A DNA stretch of 62,000 bases, from assembly GCF_964340395.1 (NCBI RefSeq), contig NC_135558.1:2847501-2909500 (forward strand), read 5' to 3'. The DNA comes from Glandiceps talaboti. Its lineage: Eukaryota > Hemichordata > Enteropneusta > Spengelidae. Positions 15,376-28,000 of this stretch are shown here, in pieces. Position 1 is the first letter of the stretch, and each line of letters opens with the position of its first letter. The notes beneath the pieces are model-generated. The model was not told the DNA's origin. It did no database searches and saw nothing but the letters and a program-made list of their open reading frames with translations. Both the position numbers and the translations under genes were made by a program.

Positions 15376-15823
15376 ATCTGTGAAATGATGTCTGCATGTC
15401 TACCTGTCTGCCTACTATCTATCTGTTAGCCTATAGGTACATTAATTACACTGGCTGTAAATCATAACATGGTGAATACAATATCTGAATGACTCAAATG
15501 AGTTTATACTGACAATTAATATTTCCCAATTGACGTTCTTGTTTTATATAGATTGTGGTATTCCTTTCAACTTTCAAACATTATTAAAAGCGATCTAATG
15601 CTGCTATCCTCATAAAGAAGTATATGTATACAATATAGAATAACATTGTTACGAGTGTTGTATTTATATACATATTGGATTTTACTTCAATTTCTATGAT
15701 CTGAAACAGTGGGTATTGTAACTGCAAACAGTTGAGAACTTTTTGACAATTATGTGTACATATTTGAGTAGTAAAACAACACATGATTGTTTGTATTGTC
15801 AAGATGTCTCTTCTGTTCTTTCG

Positions 15824-17293
15824 CTATGTAACTGCTATATCCTCTGTTTCATTATCACAATAAAACTTCCAACATTTATTGAATTGTCGACTTCCATATG
15901 TGTAAGTTTGGGGTACAAATTTCATTATGCATCTTTTCTTGTTAATTGGGTCAAAGCTATGAAAAGCTGATAATAAACTTTGATGGGGTGTGTTACTATG
16001 ACTACTACAGTCTCCATGGTGATGAGTGATTTCAGGTATCAATAACTGATGGTTCATTATCAAAATGGAAGCAGTGAGAACATTTCTTGTATTTGTTGTT
16101 GAGGGCAGTGGGATGATATTCCTAAACTCCACACCACGTTTACCTGTTGCTGTATTGTACGAAAACAACTGTCCATCAGTTTGCTGTGGCCAAAACTCTA
16201 ACGTTAATATATACAATGTTTCATCCATTGCTGCTAAGGTGACTGAATCAAGGAGTTGTTTGGGTCGATCCTTGACAGCTATATTCCACTGGTTGCTTGA
16301 CGGGTCAAACACGATCAGGAAAGGTTCAACACCATTTGTGGCATAAATCTTACCACCGACCTCAGCAATACTGACACACGTATAATTATTCGGTGGAAGC
16401 GGAACTAAGCTGACTTCATCTTCCATGACATTATACTGATGAATGCATGATAATCTTAGAGTTTTAGCTCGGTACTGAAAGAAGTAGATGCTATTCCCTA
16501 CTTGGAGGGTCGTGCTGTTACCAATATTGCCATCAGCACTATTTCCTAACTTTGCTGTAGCCTTAGTATGGTTACCATGGTAATCAATCAACCAGATTTG
16601 ATGTGCTATATCAATGACAACAACTCCAAGACCATTGTTGATAACATGATGAGCCAAAATTTTCTGTCCTTTATAATTTTCATACTGGAATTTGCTATCC
16701 CCTTTCACCATATTTCTATTATCTGCATATAAGTAATCATAAGACAACATGTTATGATCTTGATTGGCATCTTTATGACTACTCTCGTCAGAAGTCTCAG
16801 TTGTTGTAATTAGCACTTCATTATATTTCCTTGGTCTAATGTTATTGTTTTTCAAATGAAGCAGTTTCATACTCAACGGTAATTTGCGATATTCTTCTTC
16901 TCTCTGCATCAAAGTTGTCATTTCTTCATAGCCTTGATTGTAATACGATGTATACACAGCTTTGCTATGTCGTTGAGTATAGGGGTAGCGTATCAAGTCT
17001 ACTAGATCATGCAGGTATGGTCGGCGTTTTGATTGGTCAAAACCAACCCATCTCATGACACCTTCTAATACAGCAAGTTCATTGGTCAATTTTAAATCAT
17101 CCCTGGAGATCCAACCAATGATGTGATCTTTACTGCTTGACAGGAAATCTGTGGTACTCGTTAAATGTTTCCAATCATCAACTCTTGAGTGATGGTCAAA
17201 GGACGAATATCTGTGATGCAAGATATTCAGTGGCCATTTCTGTATTCTTTGCCATCTCGGTGAAATAACTCTGGTCCAAATCTGTCTCATCAT
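15824..17293 (-). CDS. BACK/Kelch-type protein, BTB domain not seen
   Basis: One uninterrupted frame of 489 codons. Residues about 30-115 fit the BACK domain that follows BTB in Kelch-like proteins: FLSSSKDHIIGWISRDDLKL, then NELAVLEGVMRWVGFD and a LIRYP ending. Residues about 205-470 form divergent Kelch-type blades, for example VGGKIYATNG followed by VFDPSSNQW, and LYILTLEFW followed by LFSYNTATG; the classical Gly-Gly pair is mostly lost. BTB-BACK-Kelch proteins are usually substrate adaptors of Cullin-3 ubiquitin ligases, with BTB binding the cullin; no BTB is visible here. A TGA stands directly before the first ATG in frame, so the frame does not extend upstream; a BTB exon could join by splicing near 17283, but I found none up to 19 kb. 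It could be a BTB-less paralogue, a partial gene or a retrocopy. It is divergent from NUP214, 1.77 kb away. Family assignment is fairly sure; the gene start is not. Confidence 0.75.
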   Translation of the reverse strand: MMRQIWTRVISPRWQRIQKWPLNILHHRYSSFDHHSRVDDWKHLTSTTDFLSSSKDHIIGWISRDDLKLTNELAVLEGVMRWVGFDQSKRRPYLHDLVDLIRYPYTQRHSKAVYTSYYNQGYEEMTTLMQREEEYRKLPLSMKLLHLKNNNIRPRKYNEVLITTTETSDESSHKDANQDHNMLSYDYLYADNRNMVKGDSKFQYENYKGQKILAHHVINNGLGVVVIDIAHQIWLIDYHGNHTKATAKLGNSADGNIGNSTTLQVGNSIYFFQYRAKTLRLSCIHQYNVMEDEVSLVPLPPNNYTCVSIAEVGGKIYATNGVEPFLIVFDPSSNQWNIAVKDRPKQLLDSVTLAAMDETLYILTLEFWPQQTDGQLFSYNTATGKRGVEFRNIIPLPSTTNTRNVLTASILIMNHQLLIPEITHHHGDCSSHSNTPHQSLLSAFHSFDPINKKRCIMKFVPQTYTYGSRQFNKCWKFYCDNETEDIAVT

Positions 17294-19058
17294 TCAAACC
17301 AAAGACACTGGTTTTACTGCTTTCTAACTTATCTGTTGAAAATATAAATGACAATCAATAGAATTTACAAAAGTATGATGTCTTAGACATCACTGATAGA
17401 ATCAATTCACCGCTGTTATTTGAACTCAGACAAAAACCTTTCACCCTGAAGAAGACCTCTCATGTGAGGTCAAAATGTCGGTGACAATAATAAAGTCTTA
17501 TGCAACAAAGACTAAAGGACTTGTTGACTTTTTATCAAATGTAATTTTACATATTCATATTCTCACTGATAATTTGCCTTGCAAGTCTCATACAGTACTT
17601 TGACTAAGTTCAGGTTGATGTCACTCTGTACTAAAACAAGAATTGTTTCTGTTATACCCATGACAGTCTTCTAACATGGCTATTTTATTTCACAAATTTT
17701 CAATTTCCTGATCTCAAATTCAAACTAAAATGACATTGGCAAAGGCATTACTATGCCAACCATTAATTTTCAGTATTTTAAAAAATATTTGGAACTAGAC
17801 AAGATACATGCCAAGGTCAAAGGTCAAATTCGTACAAGTGCTTGAGATCTATGTCACAGACGTAGACAAGTAAGAAAAAATCCAGTTGGCTGAAATTAAT
17901 TCTTGCTGTTGGCTTGTTATTCTGCCTGGCACGGCAATTGTTCCTATTTGCATTGCAAGTGTTCTGGCCCTATTAGCCTATATATAGTATAACATGTATA
18001 ATGGTAATGCACTATTTATAGTATTACTAATATAGCGGATTTTATTAAAATGTGACACCCCCCCCCCCCACACACACACACACACACACGCGCATATTTC
18101 TGACCCACCACCTGATTCTTTGCACTCATCCCTCATGGTAATTACCGAAAGTGCCTTCAGTTGCTCACTGTTTCCGGGTACAGGCAGATATCGCTAGTTC
18201 TGTCTTCGTCCGTCCCTAGCTAGCTATAGATTCCTCATATAGGTAAAAGTTCATCATTTCTACAGAGGGCGCTGCGCATACGGGAAAATATTCAGTACGT
18301 CGCAAACAAAAACGGATATCCAATCACAATACAAATAAAAAGGTTTACCTGGCAAGAATATAAGATATGACACACTGACTACCTTTGCCGAGGATAGCCC
18401 CAAAAATATGTAAAACATATTTCACATTCGGCTTGCAGAAGGATAGTCTTGTTTGCACTGTGCAGACGGTGCATAGGTCTAGATATTACTGACCACAGGC
18501 ACTCGAATCAATGTGTATGATTTTTAAAAAAAAAATATGTATGTAAATAAGTATAATACATATTTTTTTTCTACACATTGATTTGAATTGAGTGCCTGTG
18601 TTACTGACAGTGGCATGACACACTAATCATAACAGAAGGATAGTCAGAACAATTGGTGTATAATTGATTTTCGTGTTCCCGTTTGCTGTAAAGTTATGAT
18701 GCTAGTCTTATCTTGATCTAACTCTGGAAATATGCACTCCGACAACTACGACAGGGATCGTCGAAAATTTACCAATACTTTTATTTCATGTATTTCGGAG
18801 TTCAGCCTATGACATTTCGTCATTGACCTATGTTGATAACAGGAAGTAATTGTTGGGGTCACACATTCAAACTAGGTGAATGTGCATGGCGCCGTTCGCT
18901 GACATGACATGACATTCATACATGCAATTTCGCGTTGATTAAGATTTTGCCCGTGAAAAAGATCGCTTAGAAGAGATATTACCTCTGCAGATAGCGTTTG
19001 AAGACAATTTTGTAACGTTCTGCGTTTACACAGAGTTCGAGGAAAGCTAAATTACATA
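17294..19058. promoter_or_regulatory. Divergent intergenic region of Kelch-type gene and NUP214
   Basis: This 1.8-kb segment separates two divergent starts and must hold the NUP214 promoter. No TATA box at a convincing distance was seen; the last 900 bp have more CpG than the surroundings. At 17440-17505 the motif GAAGAAGACCTCTCATG followed by AATAATAAAG resembles the 3' tail of a retroelement. A C/CA tract lies at 18058-18092 and a foldback at about 18487-18606. Confidence 0.5.
18487..18606. repeat. Foldback (inverted repeat) upstream of NUP214
   Basis: The left arm holds CACAGGCACTCGAATCAATG and the right arm is its near-complement ending AGTGCCTGTG; inner A-rich and T-rich arms (AATATGTA / TACATATT) extend the stem. 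About 120 bp in total, about 450 bp before the NUP214 start codon. It looks like a small MITE. Confidence 0.7.
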
Positions 19059-22000
19059 ATGGCGGATGACGATTTTGATCCTCCGGAGAGAGATGTGTCG
19101 GCAGACGTAAGTGAACCTAAAAATTGTGCGCAGCGTAGGAATTCAAAAACTATTTCATGGAAGTGGTGTGGAATGTTCATGATTTGGACAGCCATAGAAC
19201 CGTAACTTTTGCTGTTACGTTGTTTCTTTTCCAATCTAATCAGTCTGCAACGAGACGCCATGGTTTACTACTAGTTTGAGCCAGTTACCCTATCATGAGT
19301 CATGACTAAGTCTAAAGTTCGATTTTTTCAGTGTTACAGCAATCCTGTTTTTGCTTTGATATCACATAAGACATTAGGTTTTTGTGTTTTGATTTGTTTG
19401 TCTGTCTTTGCTCCTCATTAAAGAGAAATATTGAAAGAGGTATTCAAGCCAGTCAGATCATCCCACTGTGCACACAATTCTGTTTGGTATAATTTTAGAT
19501 GTTTTTTGTATCATTTTGTTTTTCCTCCATCAGGAATTCAAGTTCAAACAACTGTGTAAAGTGAATGTGTTTGACAAACCTGTAGAGAATTTGGCACCCA
19601 AGGATTCAAGTCATAATCTGGCTGTGTCCAATAAATACGGCTTTACATTTATTGGCTGTGACTCTGGTAAGATATTATGTACAGTATCCTCCGTATATAT
19701 AACACTAGCATTGAATAATGGACACAGATTTTGACAAAATTTGTGTTCTAGCTAATAAATTCACTTGCAATTATAGCTACCTGATAATAGATGAGTGAAA
19801 ATTCAAAACCTTAAAATGTCAGGTAGGATAGTGGAAATAGTGTAGAGTTTACATGTAGTGGGCGAAAAGCAGACTAATTTGAATGAATTGTTTACATCTC
19901 GTGTACAAAAAAAAGCTAGGAAAATGGTAAATGACAAAGGCCACATTATGTCCCAACACTTTGAACTTCTGCCATCAGGGAGACGATTTTGTGTTCCAAA
20001 ATTGTGAAGTCAGAACCAAATCAAGTTTTGTGCCCACTTCAATAAGACTTTTAAACCAAAATAAATGATTGTATTTTAAAGATATCTGCTCTGCACTGCT
20101 TTGTTTTTGTCATTTTATCTGACCTACAGAGGTCAAAGACCATATTTCATTTTAAAGACATTAACAATGTGTACATTTTATTTTGTATTTATTGTATCTT
20201 TATTTTAATATGTGTTTAATGTATGGATCCATGTCACCGTAATTTCTCTACGTATGATAATAACATTTTCTTGTATTTTACATGTTAGTTTGTAAACTCA
20301 GGTTGTGCCACTTTTAAAGCTGCACCAACTGTAACGGGAATATTTTAAATCTGTGTTGTTGGATTAAATGATTTACTCACAATAGCATTGACCTTGAACA
20401 GTATTGAATCACCTGTGTCACAATGTATTTATGTACCTCCTGTACATATAATAGAGTACAATAAATACAATACAATTCTATGCATCGCTAAGGAGTCAAA
20501 TGGAACACAGTCTTGTGACCGCGCTTGCATTAATCGACACCTACACTTCTGGTCGCCTATGTCAATACACGTGAATGTTTCTTCCAAACAGTTTAATTTG
20601 TAACAAATAAGATAAACGCACGTTTTAAGCTCATATAATTATGGAGGTGGGAAATTTAAATATGTACAGTATCTTTCCAGAGCAAAATTACAAGAGATGT
20701 CTACAACTGAAAATGGGAAAGTAACATTCCTGTGTATTAGCATAGGCGACCGGAAGTGTAGTTGTCGACATTAGAACGTGTTGTCGTGCGACTTCGTTCC
20801 ATTTGACTCCACAGTGATGTGTAGAATTGTATTGCAGGTAGCGAGAATAGCATTCACCTTGAACAGTATTGAATCACCTATGGGTAAATGTATTTATGTA
20901 CCTCCTGTACATATAATACAGTACAATAAATCCAATTTATTTGAACTGACTTAAGTTTTAGGTCTATACCCTAAAATCAGAACCCCAATACCATCATAAT
21001 TTCAACCTGTTGCTGTACTGCTTCTGAATACAATCGGCCACTAATTAACATGTATGCTGTCTAATTACAACCGGTAACACTGAAGTAAAGCACTTTCTCT
21101 ATGTGCTACACTTGTTTATAGCATTCATATCAAGTGTAAAAGTATACTGTTTCAATTGGATTATTTACAAGCCTTGTATGTAGAAGTTTCTAATGTGGTC
21201 AATTAGCAAACAAAACAGTATACTTTTACACTTGATATGAATGCTATAAATGACAGTGGTACATACAGAAAACACTTTACTTTGGTGTTATGGGTTGTAT
21301 TAGTTGGTGTTATGGGTTGTATTAGTATTTTAACAATTTTCAGTGAATATGTTGTGGTTGTCTGATTGAAAACATAATGAATACTCCAGTGACAGCTAGT
21401 GCAGCTTCATAGGTCCAATGAGAATTGTCTATTCTGTTATTTTGAATCTTGTCAATGTGATAGAGTAAAACGATTTTAATTTGTTGTTATTTGATGTGAA
21501 TCCCAATAGGACTCAAGGTTGTCCAGACAGCAGAATTGAGCAGACTTGATGGAGAGAAAGGCTCCAATGCAACAGGTAAACAACAAATATCAGATTATAT
21601 ATGGGGTTGTTGGTGGCCCAGCAGTTAGCTCAGGTGCCTCTTACCACTGCACACTGGGTTCGAAGCCATCCCTAGTCAACTATTTTTGATTAAAATTTCC
21701 CTGATAAGTAATACAGGTCTTGAACTTTTGCTGTTATTTTGTTCAGGAAAATGCAATCCACTTTTAGTGAAAAAGCTTGAAGAAAAATGTGGCATCTCTG
21801 CACTTTTTGAAGTAGTGAACTAAATGATCTGCAATATAATATATTGTACATCAAAATGGCCACCAAATACTGTATATATACTGTGTAAACTCTACAGGAA
21901 AATAACAGATTCTCAATTTCTTTGAAAACAAGATGGTGGACCCCAAAACTTTGTTGAAAAAACATTCATATGGCAAAGTTTGAAGTGATTTGAGCTACTT

Positions 22001-25000
22001 TGATTTTCAAACAAATTTGACCCAATGCAAGGCACATTCTTCCGGTTATCTGTTACCCGTAGTGTTTTTTACGTCCTGTTTTTGTACTTTCTTGTTTACT
22101 CATTGATAATATATTTTGTGCACGTTATCTTCTGTTTTTATTTGCTTTTTATTGTTCTCTTTAAATTTACTTTCAAACAGTTGGAATATTGGCTTATTAG
22201 ATAAATAAATGTTAGCTGGATAGATTTGGCTCATCTTGTCCTTTTCCTTTCAGTTGACAGCATATCCAGTATACAGAAAGTTAATTTGCCATCAATGCCA
22301 TGTCATGTAGCTTTGTCATCAGATCAGGTGACTCTATCAGTGTGTTACAAAGACATCACTGGTACCAAGGCATTGTTTTATGATGTCAGAAGCCTAGCTA
22401 TTACAGTAAGTCTGTGAATTTTGATCTTGCGCTTTCCCACTTGTAGTGCTTTACAATAGGAAACTTGCAATCCAGACTGAGCATGCTCAGATGCAAAGAA
22501 CTATCGGATTATCTGTGGTTATTGTAATACCTAATCTGGAGTTACAAACAATGTATCAACATTGTTTACAATACTAATTCTTTAGTATTTATTATCATAG
22601 TTCCCATGATGCAACATTCAACATGGCGGGTTTGCCAGTTCCCTAGTATTAGTACCCTCGATGTAGACTTGCAGTGACCCTTTATACTTTGTCAAGTTTC
22701 TGAATACAATAGCATACAATCCCTACAACCAGTGAGGTGTGTAGGATTAAAGATGTCCTCTATTTTACCAGGTCCCCAATTAATACAGCTGGGTTGACTG
22801 GATTGACTTTCAACATTTGTTAACCATGAGAGTGCTATGTACTATATTGCTGTGTGACCTCTGCCCTATGACCTCTAGCCTATAATTTTCCATTTGTATT
22901 TAAAGAGACACAGTATAACAACAGATTTATGAAATACAAATCAGTTGATTATTCAGAGGAGGGATGGGAGTGGGGATAGGATGGGGGGGGGGGTGCAGTG
23001 TTTTCCCCACTATAGAGAAACCATGGTGCAAACATCATCCTTGCCATCTACATGTAGGTTGCCATGCGTGGCAGGTTTCTGTCATGCTTCAAAAGTGTTC
23101 TACCCTCCTTGAGCTTTAATAATCTTTGAATGACAAAATCATAATAATACTTTCACATGAAGAGAAATGGCTGATATTCAATGTACATGTGTTTATGTGT
23201 TAAAATAAACATGTCAGAGTTTGTTCCAGTGTTGAAGACATGCATAATATAATATGCTGATCACTATGCAAAACCAATATCCTGGGAAGAACTCTGGGGG
23301 TGGGGAGGGGGTGGGTAAAAATGGTTTGGTACAAATAAGGAAATATTTTAATCCGTACATGTCTTCGTGATCTACAGTGTCATTTAACTTACATGACATG
23401 CTGATATGCTGTTAATAGGGCAACAGCTAGTCATAGCTTTTTAAAAATTATTTTCACTTCACTTTCGTTGAGATCATCTCATTTTTATTTTTGGTGTCAT
23501 TTCTATACTCAGGGCAAAGCATGGAAACCCTTTTCAAGTGTCCAGCTACTGAATGGTTGTCAGGATACTCTACGTGATTTATCATGGAATCCAGACCCCA
23601 CATCTTCTATGTTTGCCATTTGTTTTACCAACTCTACGTTGTCATTATGGGAAGTGACAAATACTGTTAAGATGTTACATCAGTTAAACAGTGATTGTGC
23701 TGTCAATGCAAGTGAGTATACAACTGTGTCAATTTAGTTTGCATAAACAGTGCTATTGGTACATCATTTGGATATCAAACTACATCTAATACGTCATATT
23801 TTGGACAAATTCGTTATAGGAAAGATAAAAGATTTCTTTTCTTGACCACAAGGAACAGTTTTGCAAGTTGTTTTGGGGCCAGAAGTGATGGCCAAGTTGG
23901 TTGAATATTACAGTAGCATAAAAACAGCAGACACAAAGTTACCACTCATTTTCTGTATTTTCCCCATTGTACAGTTTATTTGTGACCTTTAATTATTAAA
24001 ACATGCCGAACCACTACTAACATGCCTTTTTTAAATACACACAAAGTTCCTTCACATGTTAATTATGGTTTCATGCATTGCCATACGATCAGTGGCCATT
24101 ATGAAAACTTCAGCTGTCACTCTGCCAAATATGGGGCGCCCTCTTGAGACGATTACCTGTAAAATGGCTGGAACTTAACTTTGGCAACCAGAATATGTGC
24201 AGTCAGTTGTGATACAGTGCAATTGGCACTTTTGCCTCTTGCACAAATTTAATACACAATACTTATAGAAATCATGAGAAACATTCCACATGTACATATT
24301 TCTATATCTTGATATTTTACTATAATAATATATATACTTTATTATCCAATACAATGGAAATTTGCCTTCGGCACCAGGCTACAATGACAATAACGACAAA
24401 AACAACTTACAGAAACAGCAGAGTAAAAAGACGGAACACACACAAATTGAATATAAACTGTCCAAGACTGACTAAAAGTCTCGACTGACAGGTGTTGGAG
24501 CCCTGCTCCTTGTCAGTGATTTCGGCATATTTGCGTTTAAAACAGCGACAGCAGATGGAACAAACGACTTCTTAAATATATTTTTCTTTGCCCTAGGCAC
24601 CAGCAACCGGCGACCTGAAGGCAGATACTGAAATCTGTCATATAATGGGTGGGATGGGTCTTTTAGAATTGACAGACCTTTCCTACGGAGAGCCTGTTTG
24701 TACAGATCTCCAAGCTCAGTGAACCTTACCCCGACAAGTCTGCTACACATATTCACAATTCTCGAAAGTCTTGTCTTATCTCTAACGGAAAGGTGACCAA
24801 ACCAAGAGACAATATTAAATGTCAAAACACTCTCAATACAGCAGCGATAAACAGAAACTAGAATATGTGTGCTAACATCGAAGCTCTTGAGTTTCCTCAA
24901 AAGAAAAAGGCGTTGATGAGCCTTTTTGTATATACTATCGGTGTTTATCCTGAAATTGAGGTCCTGATCTAAATGAGAACCCAAATACTTGAACGATGAC

Positions 25001-28000
25001 ACTATTTCCACATTTTGACCGTCAATATTAATGGGTACGATTGTATCTGACTTTCTACGATTATCAAGAACTAATTCTTTTGTCTTTGCAATATTCAACG
25101 TAAGAAAATTATCTTTGAACCAAGAGCAAAGATGACTTATTTCAAGGAAGTAGTTTGACAAGGAATCTTCATCTTTCAGTCTCGCAACTAACGCCATGTC
25201 ATCGGCAAATTTGATTAAAGTTAACAATGTATTCGAAATACTGACTTCGTTTGTATAAATTGAAAACAGCATGGGTGACAGGACACATCCCTGTGGAGCA
25301 CCCGTATTTAACGTTAGTTCACTAGACATATGCCCGTTTACAAGGACACGCTGTGGTCGATCGCTTAGAAACTGCCTAATCCAAAGCACGATTGTATGAT
25401 TGACCTGTAAGTGTATTAGCCTTTTAATCAACAGATGGGGTTGGATTGTGTTAAAGGCAGAAGAAAAATCCATGAATAGAATTCGAGTGTAGTTTGAGGC
25501 GTCATCGAGATGACTGGCAATTAGATTTATAAGAGTCACACTAGCATCCTCTACCCCTCTTTTGGGCTTGTAAGCAAATTGTAAAGGGTCCAAGCGATCG
25601 GCCACAGCCGTTTTTAGCTGATTACTAACTAGCCTTTCCATACATTTGGCAAGGATTGATGTCAGTGAAACTGGTCTGTAATCATTCAATTGATTCGGAT
25701 TTGGTTTTTTAGGGACAGGGATTATGTTAAATATTTTCCATAATCTGGGTACGAAACAAGTGTTTAAAAGTAGTTGAAATAGACGAGTTAACACTCCACT
25801 CAACTGCAAAGCACATGTTTTTAAAACTTTACCCTTCAGGCCATCTGGGCCAGAGGCTTTGGAAGGATCAAGTTTTAAAAAGCAAGAAGCAACTTCTCTC
25901 TCTTCGATAGTGACTGGCGATGGAGTAAGAGATTGACAAATAGTATCACATTCACTCCTAAAATCATGTATATCAAATCTGGCATAAAATTGATTCAATT
26001 CATTTGCAAAACCTAGGGGGTCATCAGTACTTATTCCCTTCGTCTTCTGATTCTTACCCATAATCGTATTAAGGCCTTTCCAGGCATCTTTTGCTTTACC
26101 TTTACTGAGATTGTCTTCAACCTTATTCTTGTAATCAATTTTAGCTTGCTTAACCATACTTCTAAACACTTTACGTTGTTCTCTGACCTTAATCGTATCA
26201 CTCTGTTTAAACGCTTTCCTAATTTCTGCCAATTGACTACGCAGATCTTTACGTACCCATGGTTTGGTATTTGCAAACACCTGTATAGTTTTTGTTCCAA
26301 TGAAAGAATCTTCGCAAAATTTAATGTATGAAATTATGGTATCACTTAGTTCTTCTTTATCTGAACAACTGTCGAAAAACATTGACCAGTCCGTACACTC
26401 AAAACATGCTTGCAGTATTTCTACACTATCAGATGTCCAATGTTTTATAACCTTTGTCTTTGGTCTTGAAGTCTTCAATTTCTGCCTGTATTTTGGAAGA
26501 AGATGGATGACGTCATGATCAGACCGACCAAGTGGGTGCGCACTTCTGACAGAAAAGGCATCACTGATGTTACCGTAGCACTTGTCCAGGGTGCGATTCA
26601 GACGTGTTGAACATGTTACATATTGCTGCAAATTAGGCAGTTGACTACTGATGTCACACATGTTAAAGTCGCCGAGAATGAAGACGGGTTGGTCGACTGA
26701 TCGATTAACAGCTGCATTATAACTCTGCGCTATGCGCTCGGCTGCTGCTGTATTGTCTGGACCAGGTACATACACAAGTATTACCGTCACCTGTCCGAAT
26801 TCCCGGGGCAAATAGTAGGGTCTGAATGAAACTGTTAGGATTTCAAGATCTTTTGTACTCACAGTTTCGCGAATAGTGTAGTTGTTTGACCAGTTGTCAT
26901 TAACAAAAATACAAAGTCCTCCACCTATGCTTTTTCCAGTTTTTTCCTTGTCTCTATCATGGCGAATACAAGTAAACCCCTCAAGATCTATGTCAGGTGA
27001 ATCTTCTTTTAACCATGTTTCAGTAAAACACAACAAGCTACTCCTTCGATAATCCCCGTCATATTTCACCTGGGCAGAAAGTTCGTCCATCTTATTATGC
27101 AATGATCTAATATTTGAGAAAGTTATCGCCGGTAAGGGAAGTCGACACCCTCTTCTCTTTATCCTGTTCTTTACACCGCCTCTAGAGCCCCGTTTTTTAC
27201 TGGTACCTGATCTTTTCCGCAAAGTGGCATTAAACTCGTTCACTTCCACGTCCACTACGGCGTGTTTTCCAGTATGCCGTAGACTGAGAAGCATCTCACG
27301 GGTGTAGACAATAGGGCTGCCATGATGTTTGTAGCTCGCTTCTGAGTCCTTTCCGAAGGTTGGTGAGATTAAACTTAGGACAAGACACACAATTCCAAAA
27401 ATCACAAGACCTCTTCTACACATATTCATGTACATCATTACGAAAAACTGGGAAGAAAAACTCGACAACAATTGGATACTGATACGAAATAGTAAGAGCC
27501 TGTGCCAGGGTCAGCGTACAGTTCGCGCCCCCAACTAACTTGACATCCTCCCTTACATCTCATTCTGAAGTTGAAAACAAGTCAAACCAATATTTATCCA
27601 TGTGTTGTTTACTTGTTGTCTTTTCAGTTTGTTGGAGTCCTAAAGGTAAACAAATTGTTTGTGGTACTTTGACCGGTAAACTTGTACAATATGATAAAAC
27701 ACTTCAGATGAAGAAAGAAATACAGGCACCTGATATATTTGATAAAGAACTCAACATACAAGGTAAGTAATGCTACATGCCTCAATGTACACAAAGTTCC
27801 TTCACACACACATTTTATTTATGGCTTCATACATCAGTGGCCATGATGAAAACTTTAGCTCTCACTTTGTGACCTTAAATTATCAAAACTTGCCGAATCA
27901 CTACTAACATGCTCTTTTAAAAACACAAAGTTAACACATTTTAATTAGATATCAAGATATCTTCTGGGCAGGTAAAGCTTATATTGCTGAGAGAAGAAAC

